Of a stretch of 64,000 bases of DNA, positions 44,398 through 57,165 are shown in pieces. The notes below the pieces were generated by a model. That model was not told where the DNA came from. It saw nothing but the letters and a program-made list of their open reading frames with translations, and did not search any database. The stretch's first letter is position 1. Each line of letters opens with the position of its first letter. A program made the translations under genes and the position numbers. Source of the DNA: Pseudomonadota bacterium (GTDB lineage Bacteria > Pseudomonadota > Gammaproteobacteria > UBA5335); the NCBI GenBank assembly GCA_002862435.1, contig PKDC01000006.1, forward strand, positions 50,653-114,652, given 5' to 3'.

Positions 44398-45726
44398 GTG
44401 TCTGTCTGGCAAAATTGTCTCGATGCATTGCAGTCGCAACTCCCGGAACAAGAATTCGGGGTCTGGATCCGCCCTTTGCAGGCGGTGGAGGAAAACGGCC
44501 GACTGCGCCTCCTCGCGCCCAATCCCATCGTCCAGGAATGGGTCAAAAACCACTATCTGGACCTGATTCAAACCATCCTGGCGCGATTTCCCCAAGGGAT
44601 CTCGCCCCCCGCCGGTATCGAAGTAGGCTCCGCAACGCCCATAGCCCCGATGATGCAGTCTGAACCAATCCGATCGTTCATGTCCGTCCGCAATGAACCC
44701 GTGATGGGCAACCGCATCAATCCCGCCTTCACCTTCGATACCTTTGTGGAAGGCAAGTCCAACCAACTGGCGTTTGCCGCAGCCCGGCAGGTCGCTGAAA
44801 ATCCAGGGGAATCCTACAATCCACTGTTTCTCTACGGGGCAGTGGGTCTGGGCAAGACCCATCTCATGCATGCCGTTGGCAATGAATTGATGCAGCGGCA
44901 TCACGGCGCCAAGGTGGTCTACCTGCATTCCGAACGTTTCGTGACCAACATGGTGCATGCCTTAAAAAATCATAAGATTAATGAATTCAAGAACTTCTAC
45001 CGATCTCTCGACACCTTGCTGATTGACGACATCCAGTTTTTTGAAGGCAAGGAACAATCCCAAGAAGAGTTTTTCCATACCTTCAACGCCCTGCTCGAAG
45101 GACAGCGCCAGATCATCCTGACCTGTGATCGCTATCCCAAGGAGGTCCAAGGCCTGGAAGAACGGCTGCGTTCCCGCTTTGGTTGGGGACTCACTGTGGC
45201 TGTGGAACCCCCGGAACTCGAAACCCGGACCGCCATCCTGATGAAAAAGGCAGAACAGATGGGTGCGGAACTGCCGGATGCCGTCGCTTTTTTTATCGCC
45301 AAACAGGTGCGCTCCAATGTGCGGGAACTGGAAGGCGCGCTGCGGCGCGTGATTGCGCATAGTCAATTCAAAGGCTTACAGATCACGCTCGAGGCCGCCC
45401 GCGAAGCGCTCAAAGACCTTTTGCTTCTGCAGGAAAAATTGGTCACGATCGAAAACATCCAGCGCACGGTCGCCGAATACTACAAACTTAGGGTCAGCGA
45501 CCTGACGTCCATCCGTCGTACCCGCACCATTGCGCGGCCCCGACAGATCGCCATGACGCTGGCCAAGGAGCTGACTTCGCACAGTCTGCCGGAAATCGGC
45601 AAGAGCTTTGGCGGCAGGGATCACACCACGGTCCTTCACGCTTGTCGGAAGACCGCGGAATTGCGTGAAACCGACCTGCGGACCAGCGAGGATTACCAAA
45701 ACCTGCTGCGTATCCTGTCGGCCTGA
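44398..45726 (+). CDS. dnaA: Chromosomal replication initiator protein
   Basis: Binds DnaA boxes and opens oriC. The start is a GTG at 44398 giving [28 protein letters not shown], the conserved domain I; a TTG four codons upstream is less likely. The AAA+ domain has [18 protein letters not shown] (Walker A) and [12 protein letters not shown] (Walker B), followed by the arginine finger region. Domain IV ends with the DNA-binding helix-turn-helix [42 protein letters not shown] in two consecutive segments. 442 residues is normal. The DnaA boxes lie immediately downstream. Confidence 0.98.
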   Translation: MSVWQNCLDALQSQLPEQEFGVWIRPLQAVEENGRLRLLAPNPIVQEWVKNHYLDLIQTILARFPQGISPPAGIEVGSATPIAPMMQSEPIRSFMSVRNEPVMGNRINPAFTFDTFVEGKSNQLAFAAARQVAENPGESYNPLFLYGAVGLGKTHLMHAVGNELMQRHHGAKVVYLHSERFVTNMVHALKNHKINEFKNFYRSLDTLLIDDIQFFEGKEQSQEEFFHTFNALLEGQRQIILTCDRYPKEVQGLEERLRSRFGWGLTVAVEPPELETRTAILMKKAEQMGAELPDAVAFFIAKQVRSNVRELEGALRRVIAHSQFKGLQITLEAAREALKDLLLLQEKLVTIENIQRTVAEYYKLRVSDLTSIRRTRTIARPRQIAMTLAKELTSHSLPEIGKSFGGRDHTTVLHACRKTAELRETDLRTSEDYQNLLRILSA

Positions 45727-45971
45727 ACCAGGGCGAAAGCTGTGGATAAGCTGTCAACAAGGGATGGGGTATTTTGCCCAGAATCAAAAAACCCGACTTA
45801 TCCACATTTCATCCACAATCCGCCCACAAGCAGGGAAGTCGGCTAAAATCAATCAATCTATTGAAAACAAAGTCGATTATTGAGTTCATCGACTCATCCA
45901 CAAGCTCTAGTATCACCATCAATAAACCAAGAATTTATATTTGGCTCCCACCATTGCTGAGATGATGTGAC
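45727..45971. other. oriC: Origin of chromosomal replication oriC (DnaA-box cluster)
   Basis: The dnaA-dnaN spacer holds two perfect DnaA boxes (TTATCCACA at 45798-45806; its complement TGTGGATAA at 45741-45749) and two with one mismatch (TCATCCACA at 45809-45817 and 45894-45902). The parts around 45840-45890 and 45910-45950 are AT-rich compared with the rest of the window, fit for an unwinding element. The nearby gene layout (genes diverging left and right) agrees with an origin here, and the position matches that of Pseudomonas oriC. Confidence 0.9.
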
Positions 45972-47078
45972 ATGAAATTCGAATTGCAGCGCGAGGAACT
46001 ACTGAAACCTCTGCAAACGACCATAGGAGTCGTTGAGCGCAGACAAACCATGCCGATCCTGGCCAACGTGCTCTTTCAGGTTGACGGCGATCGCTTCTGG
46101 ATCACCGGGACTGACCTCGAAATCGAAATGGTCGCCCAAGGTGTCTGTGTTGCTGAATCAAATGGCAGTGCAACGGTTTCTGGCCGAAAGTTGCTGGACA
46201 TCGTCCGGAGCCTGCCTGAAGGAGCAACGGTTCAGTGCAGCGTGGACAATGATCGCCTGGCGATACGCGCAAAACGCAGCCGATTTTCATTGGCAACGCT
46301 CCCCGTCACGGATTTTCCGGTAAGCCGTACACAGGAAGGTGAAATCCGGCTTTCACTGGATCAAGGGCGCTTGAAGTCTTTGTTTGATTTGACGCAATTC
46401 AGCATGGCCCATCAGGATGTGCGGTTTTACCTGAACGGCCTCTTGCTGGATTTACGACCGGGCCTGCTACGCGCAGTTGCCACGGATGGACACCGGCTGT
46501 CGATGGCTGAAACGGTACTGGACAGTGGACTCAACGAAACCCGCCAACTGATCATTCCGCGAAAAGGCATCCTGGAGCTGCAAAAACTGCTCGGTGAAGG
46601 AGATATTGAGCTCCAGATCTCGGGAAATCAGATTGGTGCATCCATGAACGGGATTCGCTTTACCAGCAAACTGGTCGACGGTCGATTCCCGGATTATGAG
46701 AAGGTAATTCCTCCCCACCTTCCCCGCACGCTGATTGTCAATCGCCTTGAGTTGCGCCAGGCGTTATCGCGGGCGGCCATTTTGTCCAATGAGAAATTCC
46801 GAGGGGTTCGTCTCAGCCTCGACAAGGAAGGCGTCACCATCCGTGCCCACAATGCGGAACAGGAAGAAGCAGAGGAATTTCTGGCGGGGAACTACCAGGG
46901 TGACCCCATGGAGATTGGTTTCAATGTCAACTATATCCTGGAGCCCTTGGCCGTGCTGTCCTCTGAATCAGTGCGCTTGCAATTTTCCGATGCCAATGGC
47001 AGTTGCGTCATAACCGCTGTCGATACAGCTAGCCCAGCGGTTCCCAGCAGCCATGTGGTAATGCCCATGCGACTTTGA
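45972..47078 (+). CDS. dnaN: DNA polymerase III sliding clamp (beta subunit)
   Basis: The processivity clamp of replication. The 368 residues start MKFELQREELLKPLQTTIGVVERRQTMPILANVLFQ and show the three repeats of the clamp fold, ending with the conserved VMPMRL that forms part of the protein-binding pocket. No ribosome-binding site of full length is visible; the last bases before ATG are GAGATGATGTGAC. It is followed ten bases later by recF. Confidence 0.98.
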   Translation: MKFELQREELLKPLQTTIGVVERRQTMPILANVLFQVDGDRFWITGTDLEIEMVAQGVCVAESNGSATVSGRKLLDIVRSLPEGATVQCSVDNDRLAIRAKRSRFSLATLPVTDFPVSRTQEGEIRLSLDQGRLKSLFDLTQFSMAHQDVRFYLNGLLLDLRPGLLRAVATDGHRLSMAETVLDSGLNETRQLIIPRKGILELQKLLGEGDIELQISGNQIGASMNGIRFTSKLVDGRFPDYEKVIPPHLPRTLIVNRLELRQALSRAAILSNEKFRGVRLSLDKEGVTIRAHNAEQEEAEEFLAGNYQGDPMEIGFNVNYILEPLAVLSSESVRLQFSDANGSCVITAVDTASPAVPSSHVVMPMRL

Positions 47079-47087
47079 GGCAAGCGG

Positions 47088-50592
<3,505 letters not shown>

Positions 50593-50622
50593 CCCTTTCC
50601 CACACTGGCGGCGCTGATTTCC

Positions 50623-51375
50623 GTGTCCAGCCTCGGACCCTTGGTGCTGTTCACGGATTTCGGTCTGGCAGGCCCCTATGTCGGCCAGGTGAAGGCCGCC
50701 ATCCACCGTGTGGCACCCCACGCGGTGGTCTTGGACCTGTGCCACGATCTGGCACCCTTTGCGCCCCGCCCTGCCGCTTACCTGTTGGCGGCCTTGCTCC
50801 CCTATCTCCCGGTTGGCGCTTGCGTAGTGGCGGTGGTCGATCCCGGCGTGGGTACCGCGCGGCGCGGCCTGGTGCTGGAGGGCAGCGGGATGCGTCTGAT
50901 TGGGCCGGACAATGGCCTGCTCGCGGTCGCCGCCCAGCGGCTCGATCAGCCATGCTGGCATGCCCTGCCGCCACCGCAAGAGGCGCTTTCGCTAAGCTTT
51001 CAGGGTCGTGACTGGTTTGCGCCCGCCGCTGCGCGATTGCAGACGGGCCGGGAGCTTGCCTTGCAAGCCTTGGGCGCGCATCCGCCGGAGGGATCCGACT
51101 GGCCGCCGGACTGGGCCTGCGTCATCTACATCGATCGCTATGGCAACGCCATGACCGGCCTGCGTGCCGATACACTCCCTGTCAACAGTGTGTTGGAAGT
51201 GGCTGGCCGGCGGCTTGTGGGTGGTCGGACATTCGCCGATGTCCCGGTGGGCGAGGCATTCTGGTATGCCAATTCCTGCGGTCTGGTGGAAATTGCCGTG
51301 AACCAGGGGCAAGCCGCCCGGATGCTGGACCTGGAGGTCGGTACACCGATTACAGTCCGATCCTCCAGGCGCTGA
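50623..51375 (+). CDS. SAM hydrolase (adenosine-forming), DUF62 family
   Basis: A 250-residue protein starting at GTG. The signature of the SAM hydroxide adenosyltransferase/fluorinase-like family is clear: LFTDFGLAGPYVGQVKAAIHRVAP (catalytic Asp in FTDFG), the VVDPGVGTARR loop and, towards the end, YIDRYGNAMTGLR and FADVPVGEAFWYANSCGLVEIAVNQG. These enzymes split S-adenosylmethionine to adenosine and methionine. The fluorinase-specific 23-residue loop is absent. It follows gyrB by 30 bases, but I see no functional link. Confidence 0.9.
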   Translation: MSSLGPLVLFTDFGLAGPYVGQVKAAIHRVAPHAVVLDLCHDLAPFAPRPAAYLLAALLPYLPVGACVVAVVDPGVGTARRGLVLEGSGMRLIGPDNGLLAVAAQRLDQPCWHALPPPQEALSLSFQGRDWFAPAAARLQTGRELALQALGAHPPEGSDWPPDWACVIYIDRYGNAMTGLRADTLPVNSVLEVAGRRLVGGRTFADVPVGEAFWYANSCGLVEIAVNQGQAARMLDLEVGTPITVRSSRR

Positions 51376-51381
51376 GACCGA

Positions 51382-51927
51382 CTATTTCAAGCGTTGCTTG
51401 ACCGCATCTTCCAGGGTGGTCAGTCCGGCAGCCTTGCCGAACGCCAGCGCTTCGCTCGCGGATTTTCCTTGAATCAAATTCGCACGCAGGGCCAGCAGGG
51501 CACCCACGCGGTTGCCGCTGGCGCAATGGATGATCACGGGCATGGATTCGGATGTGGCGATGGCCCGATCCAGACGGCGGGCATTTTCCTCGGTCAGATC
51601 GGCCGCGCCGCCGATGGGAATGCTGATGAAATGCATTCCCAGGGACTCGACTTCTCCTGACTCCTCGATTCCCGCCATTTCCGAACCCGGCCGCAGATTG
51701 ATCACGGTCTTGTATCCCGCCGCGGCCGCAGCCCGCAATTCGGCCTCGGTGGGTTGACCGCCGGTCAACAGGCCGGGCGCGGGCTGTTTGGCATTGGGAA
51801 GATTGATCAGCATCGAAGACTCACTCACTGGGGTGACTCCCTGTTGTGGATTGTTTTGGGCCATCAAGCTGGTGGGTTGAGCCAGGCAGGTCAAGATGGC
51901 GAATGTGGAAGAGATGAATCGTTTCAT
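51382..51927 (-). CDS. Exported DUF442/PTP-like phosphatase family protein
   Basis: 181 residues with a Sec signal peptide (residues 1-23, ending LMAQ), so likely periplasmic. The phosphatase-like loop is VIIHCASGNRVGAL: Cys135 and Arg140 are four residues apart (C-x4-R) instead of the C-x5-R of classical tyrosine phosphatases, as in the DUF442/beta-lactamase-hydrolase-like family. The conserved GLLTGGQPTEAELRAAAAAGYKTVINLRPGSEM is the start of the domain in that family. Activity is uncertain; some relatives in sulfur metabolism act with persulfides. It converges on the SAM hydrolase gene with six bases between stops. Confidence 0.8.
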   Translation of the reverse strand: MKRFISSTFAILTCLAQPTSLMAQNNPQQGVTPVSESSMLINLPNAKQPAPGLLTGGQPTEAELRAAAAAGYKTVINLRPGSEMAGIEESGEVESLGMHFISIPIGGAADLTEENARRLDRAIATSESMPVIIHCASGNRVGALLALRANLIQGKSASEALAFGKAAGLTTLEDAVKQRLK

Positions 51928-51971
51928 GGGTACGGCATGCTTCCTAATCTATGGCGATGGGCTGGCTTGAA

Positions 51972-52820
51972 TCACCAGGGAAGCCGGCGCATGCCTTCCA
52001 GCACGGGCTCCAGACACAAGGCGTCGAATTCCCATTCCGGCGCTTCGTAGGCCTGGTACTGCCGGATCCAGTGCGCCATGAGGGCCATTTCCCGACCCAT
52101 CCGCAACGCAATCAACGCCACCGACCGATTCAGGTGGCGCACGGGGCGGTCTACCCGTTCACGACACAGATCCAGTAGCACGGGCAGCGGAACCCATTCC
52201 CCCGCCAAGTGCATGGTGGCTTGCTGTGAGCTCAGTTTAGCTGCGCACAAGGCCAGAATCACCTGAGCGATGCGATGGGCGGAGATCAAGGGCAAGGCGT
52301 TGTGGCGATGGCGCGGAAACGGCAGTTGACCGCGGCCAATGGCGCGGCGCATGGGGGCGTTGAGCCAGCGTTCCAGAACGAGGACGGTGGACAGATTCAG
52401 GATTTGCGTGGAGGGTTCGAGCGCCTTATGCAAGGCCAATCCAGCCGGGATGAGCTGGACGATTCGTCCCGGATCGCGCGGCCATAGCGCTTCGGGGATC
52501 AGTTCGGGCTTGGGTAATCCTCCCGCCAGTCGCGAGCCGGGAAAGATCAATAGCCAGTCCAGCGGCCGCGTAAATGGAGCGGACATCTTGGGCGGCAGGT
52601 TTTGCGCCGCTAGCGTCTGGATGGAAACGCCGCGCCGCGCCAGTCGCTGCGCCCACGGCGTATCGGTGTGGCGCGACCACGCAGTAATCCTGGCGCCGTG
52701 TTCCAGCAAGGCCTGCAGGCTTGCCGTGGCTTCCGGGCCGTGAATGCCCAGGATGCCGACGTGGAGCGCGTGCGGGGCGGGGTCATCCCTCCATGCTGTC
52801 GTTTTATCCTGAATCGTCAT
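51972..52820 (-). CDS. NmrA/atypical-SDR-like NAD(P)-binding protein, degenerate cofactor loop
   Basis: 282 residues. It appears to be an atypical short-chain dehydrogenase fold: an N-terminal hydrophobic beta strand and helix (VGILGIHGPEATASLQALLEHGARITAWSR), then a second strand and a C-terminal region (LISAHRIAQVILALC, MHLAGEWVPLPVLLDLCRERVDRPVRHL) that resembles the last part of NmrA-like proteins. The usual Gly-x-x-Gly-x-x-Gly loop is degraded to GIHGPEAT, so binding of NAD(P) is doubtful. No catalytic Tyr-x-x-x-Lys is seen. I cannot assign a function. It is downstream of the Kef-type antiporter gene in the minus direction by 20 bases. Confidence 0.6.
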   Translation of the reverse strand: MTIQDKTTAWRDDPAPHALHVGILGIHGPEATASLQALLEHGARITAWSRHTDTPWAQRLARRGVSIQTLAAQNLPPKMSAPFTRPLDWLLIFPGSRLAGGLPKPELIPEALWPRDPGRIVQLIPAGLALHKALEPSTQILNLSTVLVLERWLNAPMRRAIGRGQLPFPRHRHNALPLISAHRIAQVILALCAAKLSSQQATMHLAGEWVPLPVLLDLCRERVDRPVRHLNRSVALIALRMGREMALMAHWIRQYQAYEAPEWEFDALCLEPVLEGMRRLPW

Positions 52821-52840
52821 GTGCTCGCCGATGTTGAAGT

Positions 52841-54811
52841 TCAGCCATGATGCTCGCCGCCCAGCAGGCGCTGTTCCGCGCGTTCGATCTGGGAGGCCGT
52901 TCCCAGCAGCACCAGGGTGTCGTTGGTCTTGAGGCGGACCTCGGCGCTGGGGTCCTGGCCGGTCAGGGAGCCGCGCCGCAACGCCTGGACGCGTACCCCG
53001 ATCTGGTCCAGTTGCAAATCACCCAATTGCTTGTCGACCGCGTAGGCGGTTTCCGACAAGGCCACGGGATGAACTACTTCCAGCGGCTTGCCCTTGGCAT
53101 CGGTGAGACGCGAACGCTCGCCGTGCAAATAACCATGCAGCAGTTTGTAGCGCTCGCGCCGCGCGTCCTGGATGCGTTCCTGGATGCGTTCGGGGGGAAC
53201 GCCCAGCAGTTCCAGCACGTGGGAAACCAGCATCAGGCTGCTCTCCAGGGTTTCCGGGATGATTTCGGTGGCACCCGCAGCCTGCAGGGCTTCCCAGTGC
53301 CGATCATCTGCTGTCCGCACCAAGACCGGCAGATCGGCGCGCACCTCGCGCACTTCTTCCAGGATGCGCCGCGCGTGGGGGAAGTTATCGAAGGCCACCA
53401 CCAGCAACCGGGCCCGTTCCAGCCCCGCTTTCCGAAGCAGGGCGCGTTGGCGGGAATCTCCGTACAGCACCGGTTCACCCGCCAGCAAGGCCTCGCGAAC
53501 CCGCAAGGTATCGCCGTCAATGGCGACATAGGGGATCTGTTCGCTTTGTAAAAAACGGGCGATGGCTTGGCCGACCCGGCCGAAGCCGCAGAGAATGACA
53601 TGGGGTTCCGATGAGGCCGGCAGCCAGGCATTGATGTCGAGTTCAGGCGGCGGTCGGGCAAACCGGCGGGTCCAGCGCGGATTCTGACGCAGCAACAACG
53701 GCGTGAGCATCATGCTGAGCATGATGCTGGAGAACACCAGGGATTGTTGGGCGGGGCTGACCAAGGCATAGGCGCCGCCCAGGGTCAGCAGGGCAAAGCC
53801 GAATTCGCCGCCCTGCGCCAAGGCAAAGCCCGCGCCCAGGGCATTCTCAGGGGTTTCGCCCAGCAGGCGCGCCAGCACCACGACCACGATCCATTTCAGC
53901 ACCATGAAGCTGGCGGTGAGCAGGATGATCCAATGCAACTGGGCCGCCAGCGGCCCCAGATGGATCAACATTCCCACCGCCACGAAGAAAATGCCCAGCA
54001 GCACGTCGCGGAATGGCCGGATTTCGGCCTCGATCTGATGCCGAAAATGGCTTTCCCCCAGTAGCATGCCAGCGATGAAGGCCCCCAGCGCCATCGATAA
54101 GCCCATCAGTTGCGTCAGGGCCGCCGCCGCCAGGATCACCACCAGCACCGCCAGCACGAACAGCTCTTCGGTGCGAGTGCGTGCCACCAGGGTAAACAGC
54201 CGGGGCAGCAGGCGCGGGCCGAGGATCAACAGCCCAGCCAGCAGCACGGTTGCCTTGCCCAGGGTCCACAGCAGGGAAGGCAGCAACTGCTCAGGCTGTC
54301 CACCCAGGGAAGGCAGGATGGCGAGGAAGAACACCGAGGCCATATCCTGAAACAAGAGAACTGCCACGGCGATCTGGCCGAAGCGCAGATGAAGCTGGTG
54401 GCTCTGCGTCAGTTCCCGGCTGACCACCGCCGTCGAGGACAGGGCCAGCGCGCTGGCGAGAATCCAGCCCGTTGCCAGGGGCACACCCATGGCCCAGGCC
54501 ACACCCCACAACGCCAATAGGGTGATCACCACCTGTCCGGCCCCGATGCCCAGCACCAGCCGTCGCATCGCCATCATCTTGGGGAGGGCGAATTCGAGGC
54601 CCAAGGAAAACAACAAAAACACCACGCCGAATTCGGCGATCTGGACCACCGATTCGGGTCGGGAGATCCATCCCAGCCCACCCGGCCCGATCAGCACGCC
54701 GACCAAGATATAGCCGAGGATGGGGGGAATCCGCAGTGGGTAGCACAGCGCCAGCACGGCCAGCGAGCTGGCCAGCAGGATCAGCAGTTCAAGGAAGAAC
54801 CCATGGGGCAT
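52841..54811 (-). CDS. Kef-type monovalent cation:proton antiporter (CPA2) with RCK domains
   Basis: 656 residues. Residues 1-390 contain about 12 membrane helices with the CPA2 pattern (PPILGYILVGVLIGPGGLGW, VVFLLFSLGLEFALPKMM, SSTAVVSRELTQ and ALAQGGEFGFALL). Residues about 405-530 form a TrkA-N/RCK nucleotide-binding domain (HVILCGFGRVGQAIARFLQ, VAIDGD) and the last 80 a TrkA-C domain (QIGVRVQALRRGSLTGQD). KefB/KefC-type proteins export K+ in exchange for protons, regulated by the RCK domain; the glutathione-conjugate site is not evident. Neighbours: NmrA-like gene downstream, dsbA upstream in the same direction. Confidence 0.92.
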   Translation of the reverse strand: MPHGFFLELLILLASSLAVLALCYPLRIPPILGYILVGVLIGPGGLGWISRPESVVQIAEFGVVFLLFSLGLEFALPKMMAMRRLVLGIGAGQVVITLLALWGVAWAMGVPLATGWILASALALSSTAVVSRELTQSHQLHLRFGQIAVAVLLFQDMASVFFLAILPSLGGQPEQLLPSLLWTLGKATVLLAGLLILGPRLLPRLFTLVARTRTEELFVLAVLVVILAAAALTQLMGLSMALGAFIAGMLLGESHFRHQIEAEIRPFRDVLLGIFFVAVGMLIHLGPLAAQLHWIILLTASFMVLKWIVVVVLARLLGETPENALGAGFALAQGGEFGFALLTLGGAYALVSPAQQSLVFSSIMLSMMLTPLLLRQNPRWTRRFARPPPELDINAWLPASSEPHVILCGFGRVGQAIARFLQSEQIPYVAIDGDTLRVREALLAGEPVLYGDSRQRALLRKAGLERARLLVVAFDNFPHARRILEEVREVRADLPVLVRTADDRHWEALQAAGATEIIPETLESSLMLVSHVLELLGVPPERIQERIQDARRERYKLLHGYLHGERSRLTDAKGKPLEVVHPVALSETAYAVDKQLGDLQLDQIGVRVQALRRGSLTGQDPSAEVRLKTNDTLVLLGTASQIERAEQRLLGGEHHG

Positions 54812-54882
54812 GGCGGCGAACCGACCGGAGGATCAGCGGAGTTTCCGTGACTATACCATCCGGCCGGCTTGCAGCCTGAGGG

Positions 54883-55569
54883 TCAGTTTGCGGGGCTTTT
54901 GCGTTCCTTGGCGACGAGGTAATCGATCACCTTCAGGGTTTCCGTCAACTTCGCGGTGCGGTCGGTGACCTGCTGCTGAAAACCTGGGGAAACAATGTAT
55001 CTGCCGTTCACCACAAAGGCCGGCGTGCCCAGCAGAAGAATGCCGAATCGCTCCCATTGGGCTTGCGCCTGCTTGAGCTTGGTGCGTACGGCAAAGGAGT
55101 CGTAGGCTGCCGTGAAAGTCTTTTTATCGATGCCTTGGCGGGCAACGAAGTCGGCCATGCGTGACTCGCTGTCGAGCCGTTCCTTGTCTTGGTGAATTGC
55201 CTTGAACAGCGGTGCGTTTATTTTATCGGCGGCGCCCAGCGTTTCGAGGGCGTAGTAGGCCTGCCCATAGGCCCCCCAGCTGCGGCGGAAAAAATCCGGG
55301 CCATGGGTGACCCGAACGAAATCGACTTGGGCTGCGTTGGCCTTGATCCACGATTCAAGATGAGGCTCGATGTCATAGCAGACATGACAGCCGTAGGAGA
55401 AGAACTCGGCCACCTCAACCTTGTCGCCGGGGGTGATGCGCTGGGGACTTTCCACCAATCGGTACTGCACACCTTCCTTGTAGGCGTCTGCCGCGCCGGC
55501 CAAGCCCATCCAGCCCAACAGGCAACAGATCAGCAAAGCGCGTGAAAATGATCGTATCCGATGTCCCAT
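54883..55569 (-). CDS. dsbA: Thiol:disulfide interchange protein DsbA, with a CHVC active site
   Basis: Introduces disulfide bonds into exported proteins. 228 residues; a signal peptide (1-26, ending GLAGA) sends it to the periplasm. The thioredoxin-fold redox site is FFSYGCHVCYDIEP, Cys61-His-Val-Cys64, instead of the usual Cys-Pro-His-Cys. The residue before cis-Pro183 is Thr182 (GTPAFVVNGRY), as in DsbC-type isomerases, where canonical DsbA has Val. Both positions influence redox potential. Order dsbA / cytochrome c4 / engB / polA is conserved in pseudomonads and related Gammaproteobacteria, so the identity is safe. Confidence 0.93.
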   Translation of the reverse strand: MGHRIRSFSRALLICCLLGWMGLAGAADAYKEGVQYRLVESPQRITPGDKVEVAEFFSYGCHVCYDIEPHLESWIKANAAQVDFVRVTHGPDFFRRSWGAYGQAYYALETLGAADKINAPLFKAIHQDKERLDSESRMADFVARQGIDKKTFTAAYDSFAVRTKLKQAQAQWERFGILLLGTPAFVVNGRYIVSPGFQQQVTDRTAKLTETLKVIDYLVAKERKSPAN

Positions 55570-55593
55570 GATGAAAAATCTCTCTGTGGATGC

Positions 55594-56208
55594 TTAGTGC
55601 AGTCCATCAATATAGGCGGATACCGCATCGATTTCAGGGTTGCTCATCCGCTTGGCGATACTTTGCATGATCTGACCGCTGGGCGTGCCGTTGCCCCGTT
55701 CCCCACGGCGGTAGGCTTCCAGCTGCAGCTTGACGTATTCGGCATGCTGGCCTGATAGATGGGGGTAACCCGCCGGCCCGTTGCCCGCGCCACTTGGGCC
55801 ATGGCAGGCCATGCAGGCGGAGACACCGGACTCCTTGTTGCCGCCACGGTAGAGCTTGGCGCCCGTCTCGGCCAAGGCCGGGTTCGCGCCGCCGATCTGG
55901 GGCCGCTGCTTGCTGAAGTAGGCACCGAGATCAGCCATGTCCTCGTCGCTCAGTCCCATCGCCATGGGAGCCATGAGGGGATTCTGGCGCTTGCCTTCCT
56001 TGAAGGCCTTGAGCTGGGAGACGATGTATTCGGGATGCTGGCCGGCCAGTTTGGGCCACTGTCCGTTGGTGCTGTTGCCGTCGAGGCCATGACATGCGGC
56101 ACAGGGCGCCGCCTTTTGTTGTCCCGCCTCCGGATTCCCCGCCGCCAGGGCCGCGCCGCCCAGGCACAATCCGACGAGCGTCAAGCCCACGGCAAACAGT
56201 CTGTTCAT
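55594..56208 (-). CDS. Dihaem cytochrome c4
   Basis: Periplasmic electron carrier to terminal oxidases. 204 residues from the ATG at 56208; signal peptide 1-22. Two c-type haem sites: CAACH at 36-40 and CMACH at 132-136, in the repeated cytochrome c4 fold (KLAGQHPEYIVSQLKAFKEGKRQN and HLSGQHAEYVKLQLEAYRRGERGN). Axial Met ligands are expected near residues 79-84 and 182. Transcribed toward dsbA, with 24 bases between the genes, so possibly one transcript, which makes sense for periplasmic c-type cytochrome maturation. Confidence 0.95.
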   Translation of the reverse strand: MNRLFAVGLTLVGLCLGGAALAAGNPEAGQQKAAPCAACHGLDGNSTNGQWPKLAGQHPEYIVSQLKAFKEGKRQNPLMAPMAMGLSDEDMADLGAYFSKQRPQIGGANPALAETGAKLYRGGNKESGVSACMACHGPSGAGNGPAGYPHLSGQHAEYVKLQLEAYRRGERGNGTPSGQIMQSIAKRMSNPEIDAVSAYIDGLH

Positions 56209-56370
56209 AGGAAAGGTGCCTCCTGATCTGGCATGCTGGATGGCCGTGAGCCGGGAGCGCGCAGCGCCGGGAAAGGCGCCTGCTGGTCCAGGCCCGCAAG
56301 CGCGCAATTCTACAACGTTGGGACCGAACAGGGTCAATCGAACCGATCAACAGGGAATCAAATAGGCATC

Positions 56371-56976
56371 ATGCGGGACTACAGTGCAGCCGTTTTCATC
56401 AAGAGTGTCGCCCAACTGATGCAGTTGCCCCTGGACGACGGCGCCGAGGTGGCATTCGCCGGGCGCTCCAATGCCGGTAAATCCAGCGCTCTCAATGCCA
56501 TCACCGGGCGCCGGGCGCTGGCGCGCACCAGCCGCACGCCGGGGCGCACCCAGCTGCTCAATTTCTTCGGCCTGCCCTGCGGGTCGCGGCTGGTGGACCT
56601 GCCCGGCTACGGCTATGCCGAGGTGCCCCTGGCCGTGCGCCAGGAATGGGCCGCGCTGGTGGAGGGTTATCTGGGCGTGCGGCGCAGTTTGAAGGGCTTG
56701 ATGTTGGTGATGGACATCCGTCATCCGCTCACCCCGTTCGATCAACAGATGATGCGCTGGTGTGCGACGGCAGGCGTTGCCTGTCATGTGTTGCTGACCA
56801 AGGCCGACAAGCTCGGGCGCGGCGCGGCGGGCAATGCCTTGCTGATGGTGCGGCGCAGCCTGGAACAGGAGGGAACCGGGGCGACGGTGCAATTGTTCTC
56901 GGCCGTCGCGCGCCAAGGGGTTGATGAAGCGAGGGAGCGCCTGGAATGCTGGCTCGGCGATCAGAAAGTGGAATAA
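56371..56976 (+). CDS. engB: Ribosome biogenesis GTP-binding protein EngB/YsxC
   Basis: GTPase needed for assembly of the large ribosomal subunit. 201 residues from the ATG at 56371 ([16 protein letters not shown]). G1 is [17 protein letters not shown] (31-38 the core), G2 [14 protein letters not shown]3 [12 protein letters not shown] and G4 VLLTKADKL. The gene diverges from cytochrome c4. An open frame upstream to 56233 reaches into the divergent promoter region and is not used. Confidence 0.96.
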   Translation: MRDYSAAVFIKSVAQLMQLPLDDGAEVAFAGRSNAGKSSALNAITGRRALARTSRTPGRTQLLNFFGLPCGSRLVDLPGYGYAEVPLAVRQEWAALVEGYLGVRRSLKGLMLVMDIRHPLTPFDQQMMRWCATAGVACHVLLTKADKLGRGAAGNALLMVRRSLEQEGTGATVQLFSAVARQGVDEARERLECWLGDQKVE

Positions 56977-56977
56977 A

Positions 56978-57019
56978 AAAAACCGCGACGGTCCATTAAG
57001 GGGGGAGAACCGTCGCGGT
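56978..57019 (-). terminator. Intrinsic terminator of polA
   Basis: On the minus strand ACCGCGACGGT (57019-57009) pairs with ACCGTCGCGGT (56996-56986), and a long T-run follows (A residues on the plus strand from about 56978 to 56985). It terminates transcription coming from polA and forms the boundary with engB, which converges on it. Confidence 0.9.
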
Positions 57020-57165
57020 CAGAACGGAACACCGTGGCCTTGGGGGAAACCGACGGGTCCGCTTACTCAGGGTAGGAAGAGTATCGTTGCGATACTCGAA
57101 TACATAGACTATGGGGTGTTGAAAAAGTTCATGCCCGGTTTGGGCAGAAACAGGGCGCCGGATTT

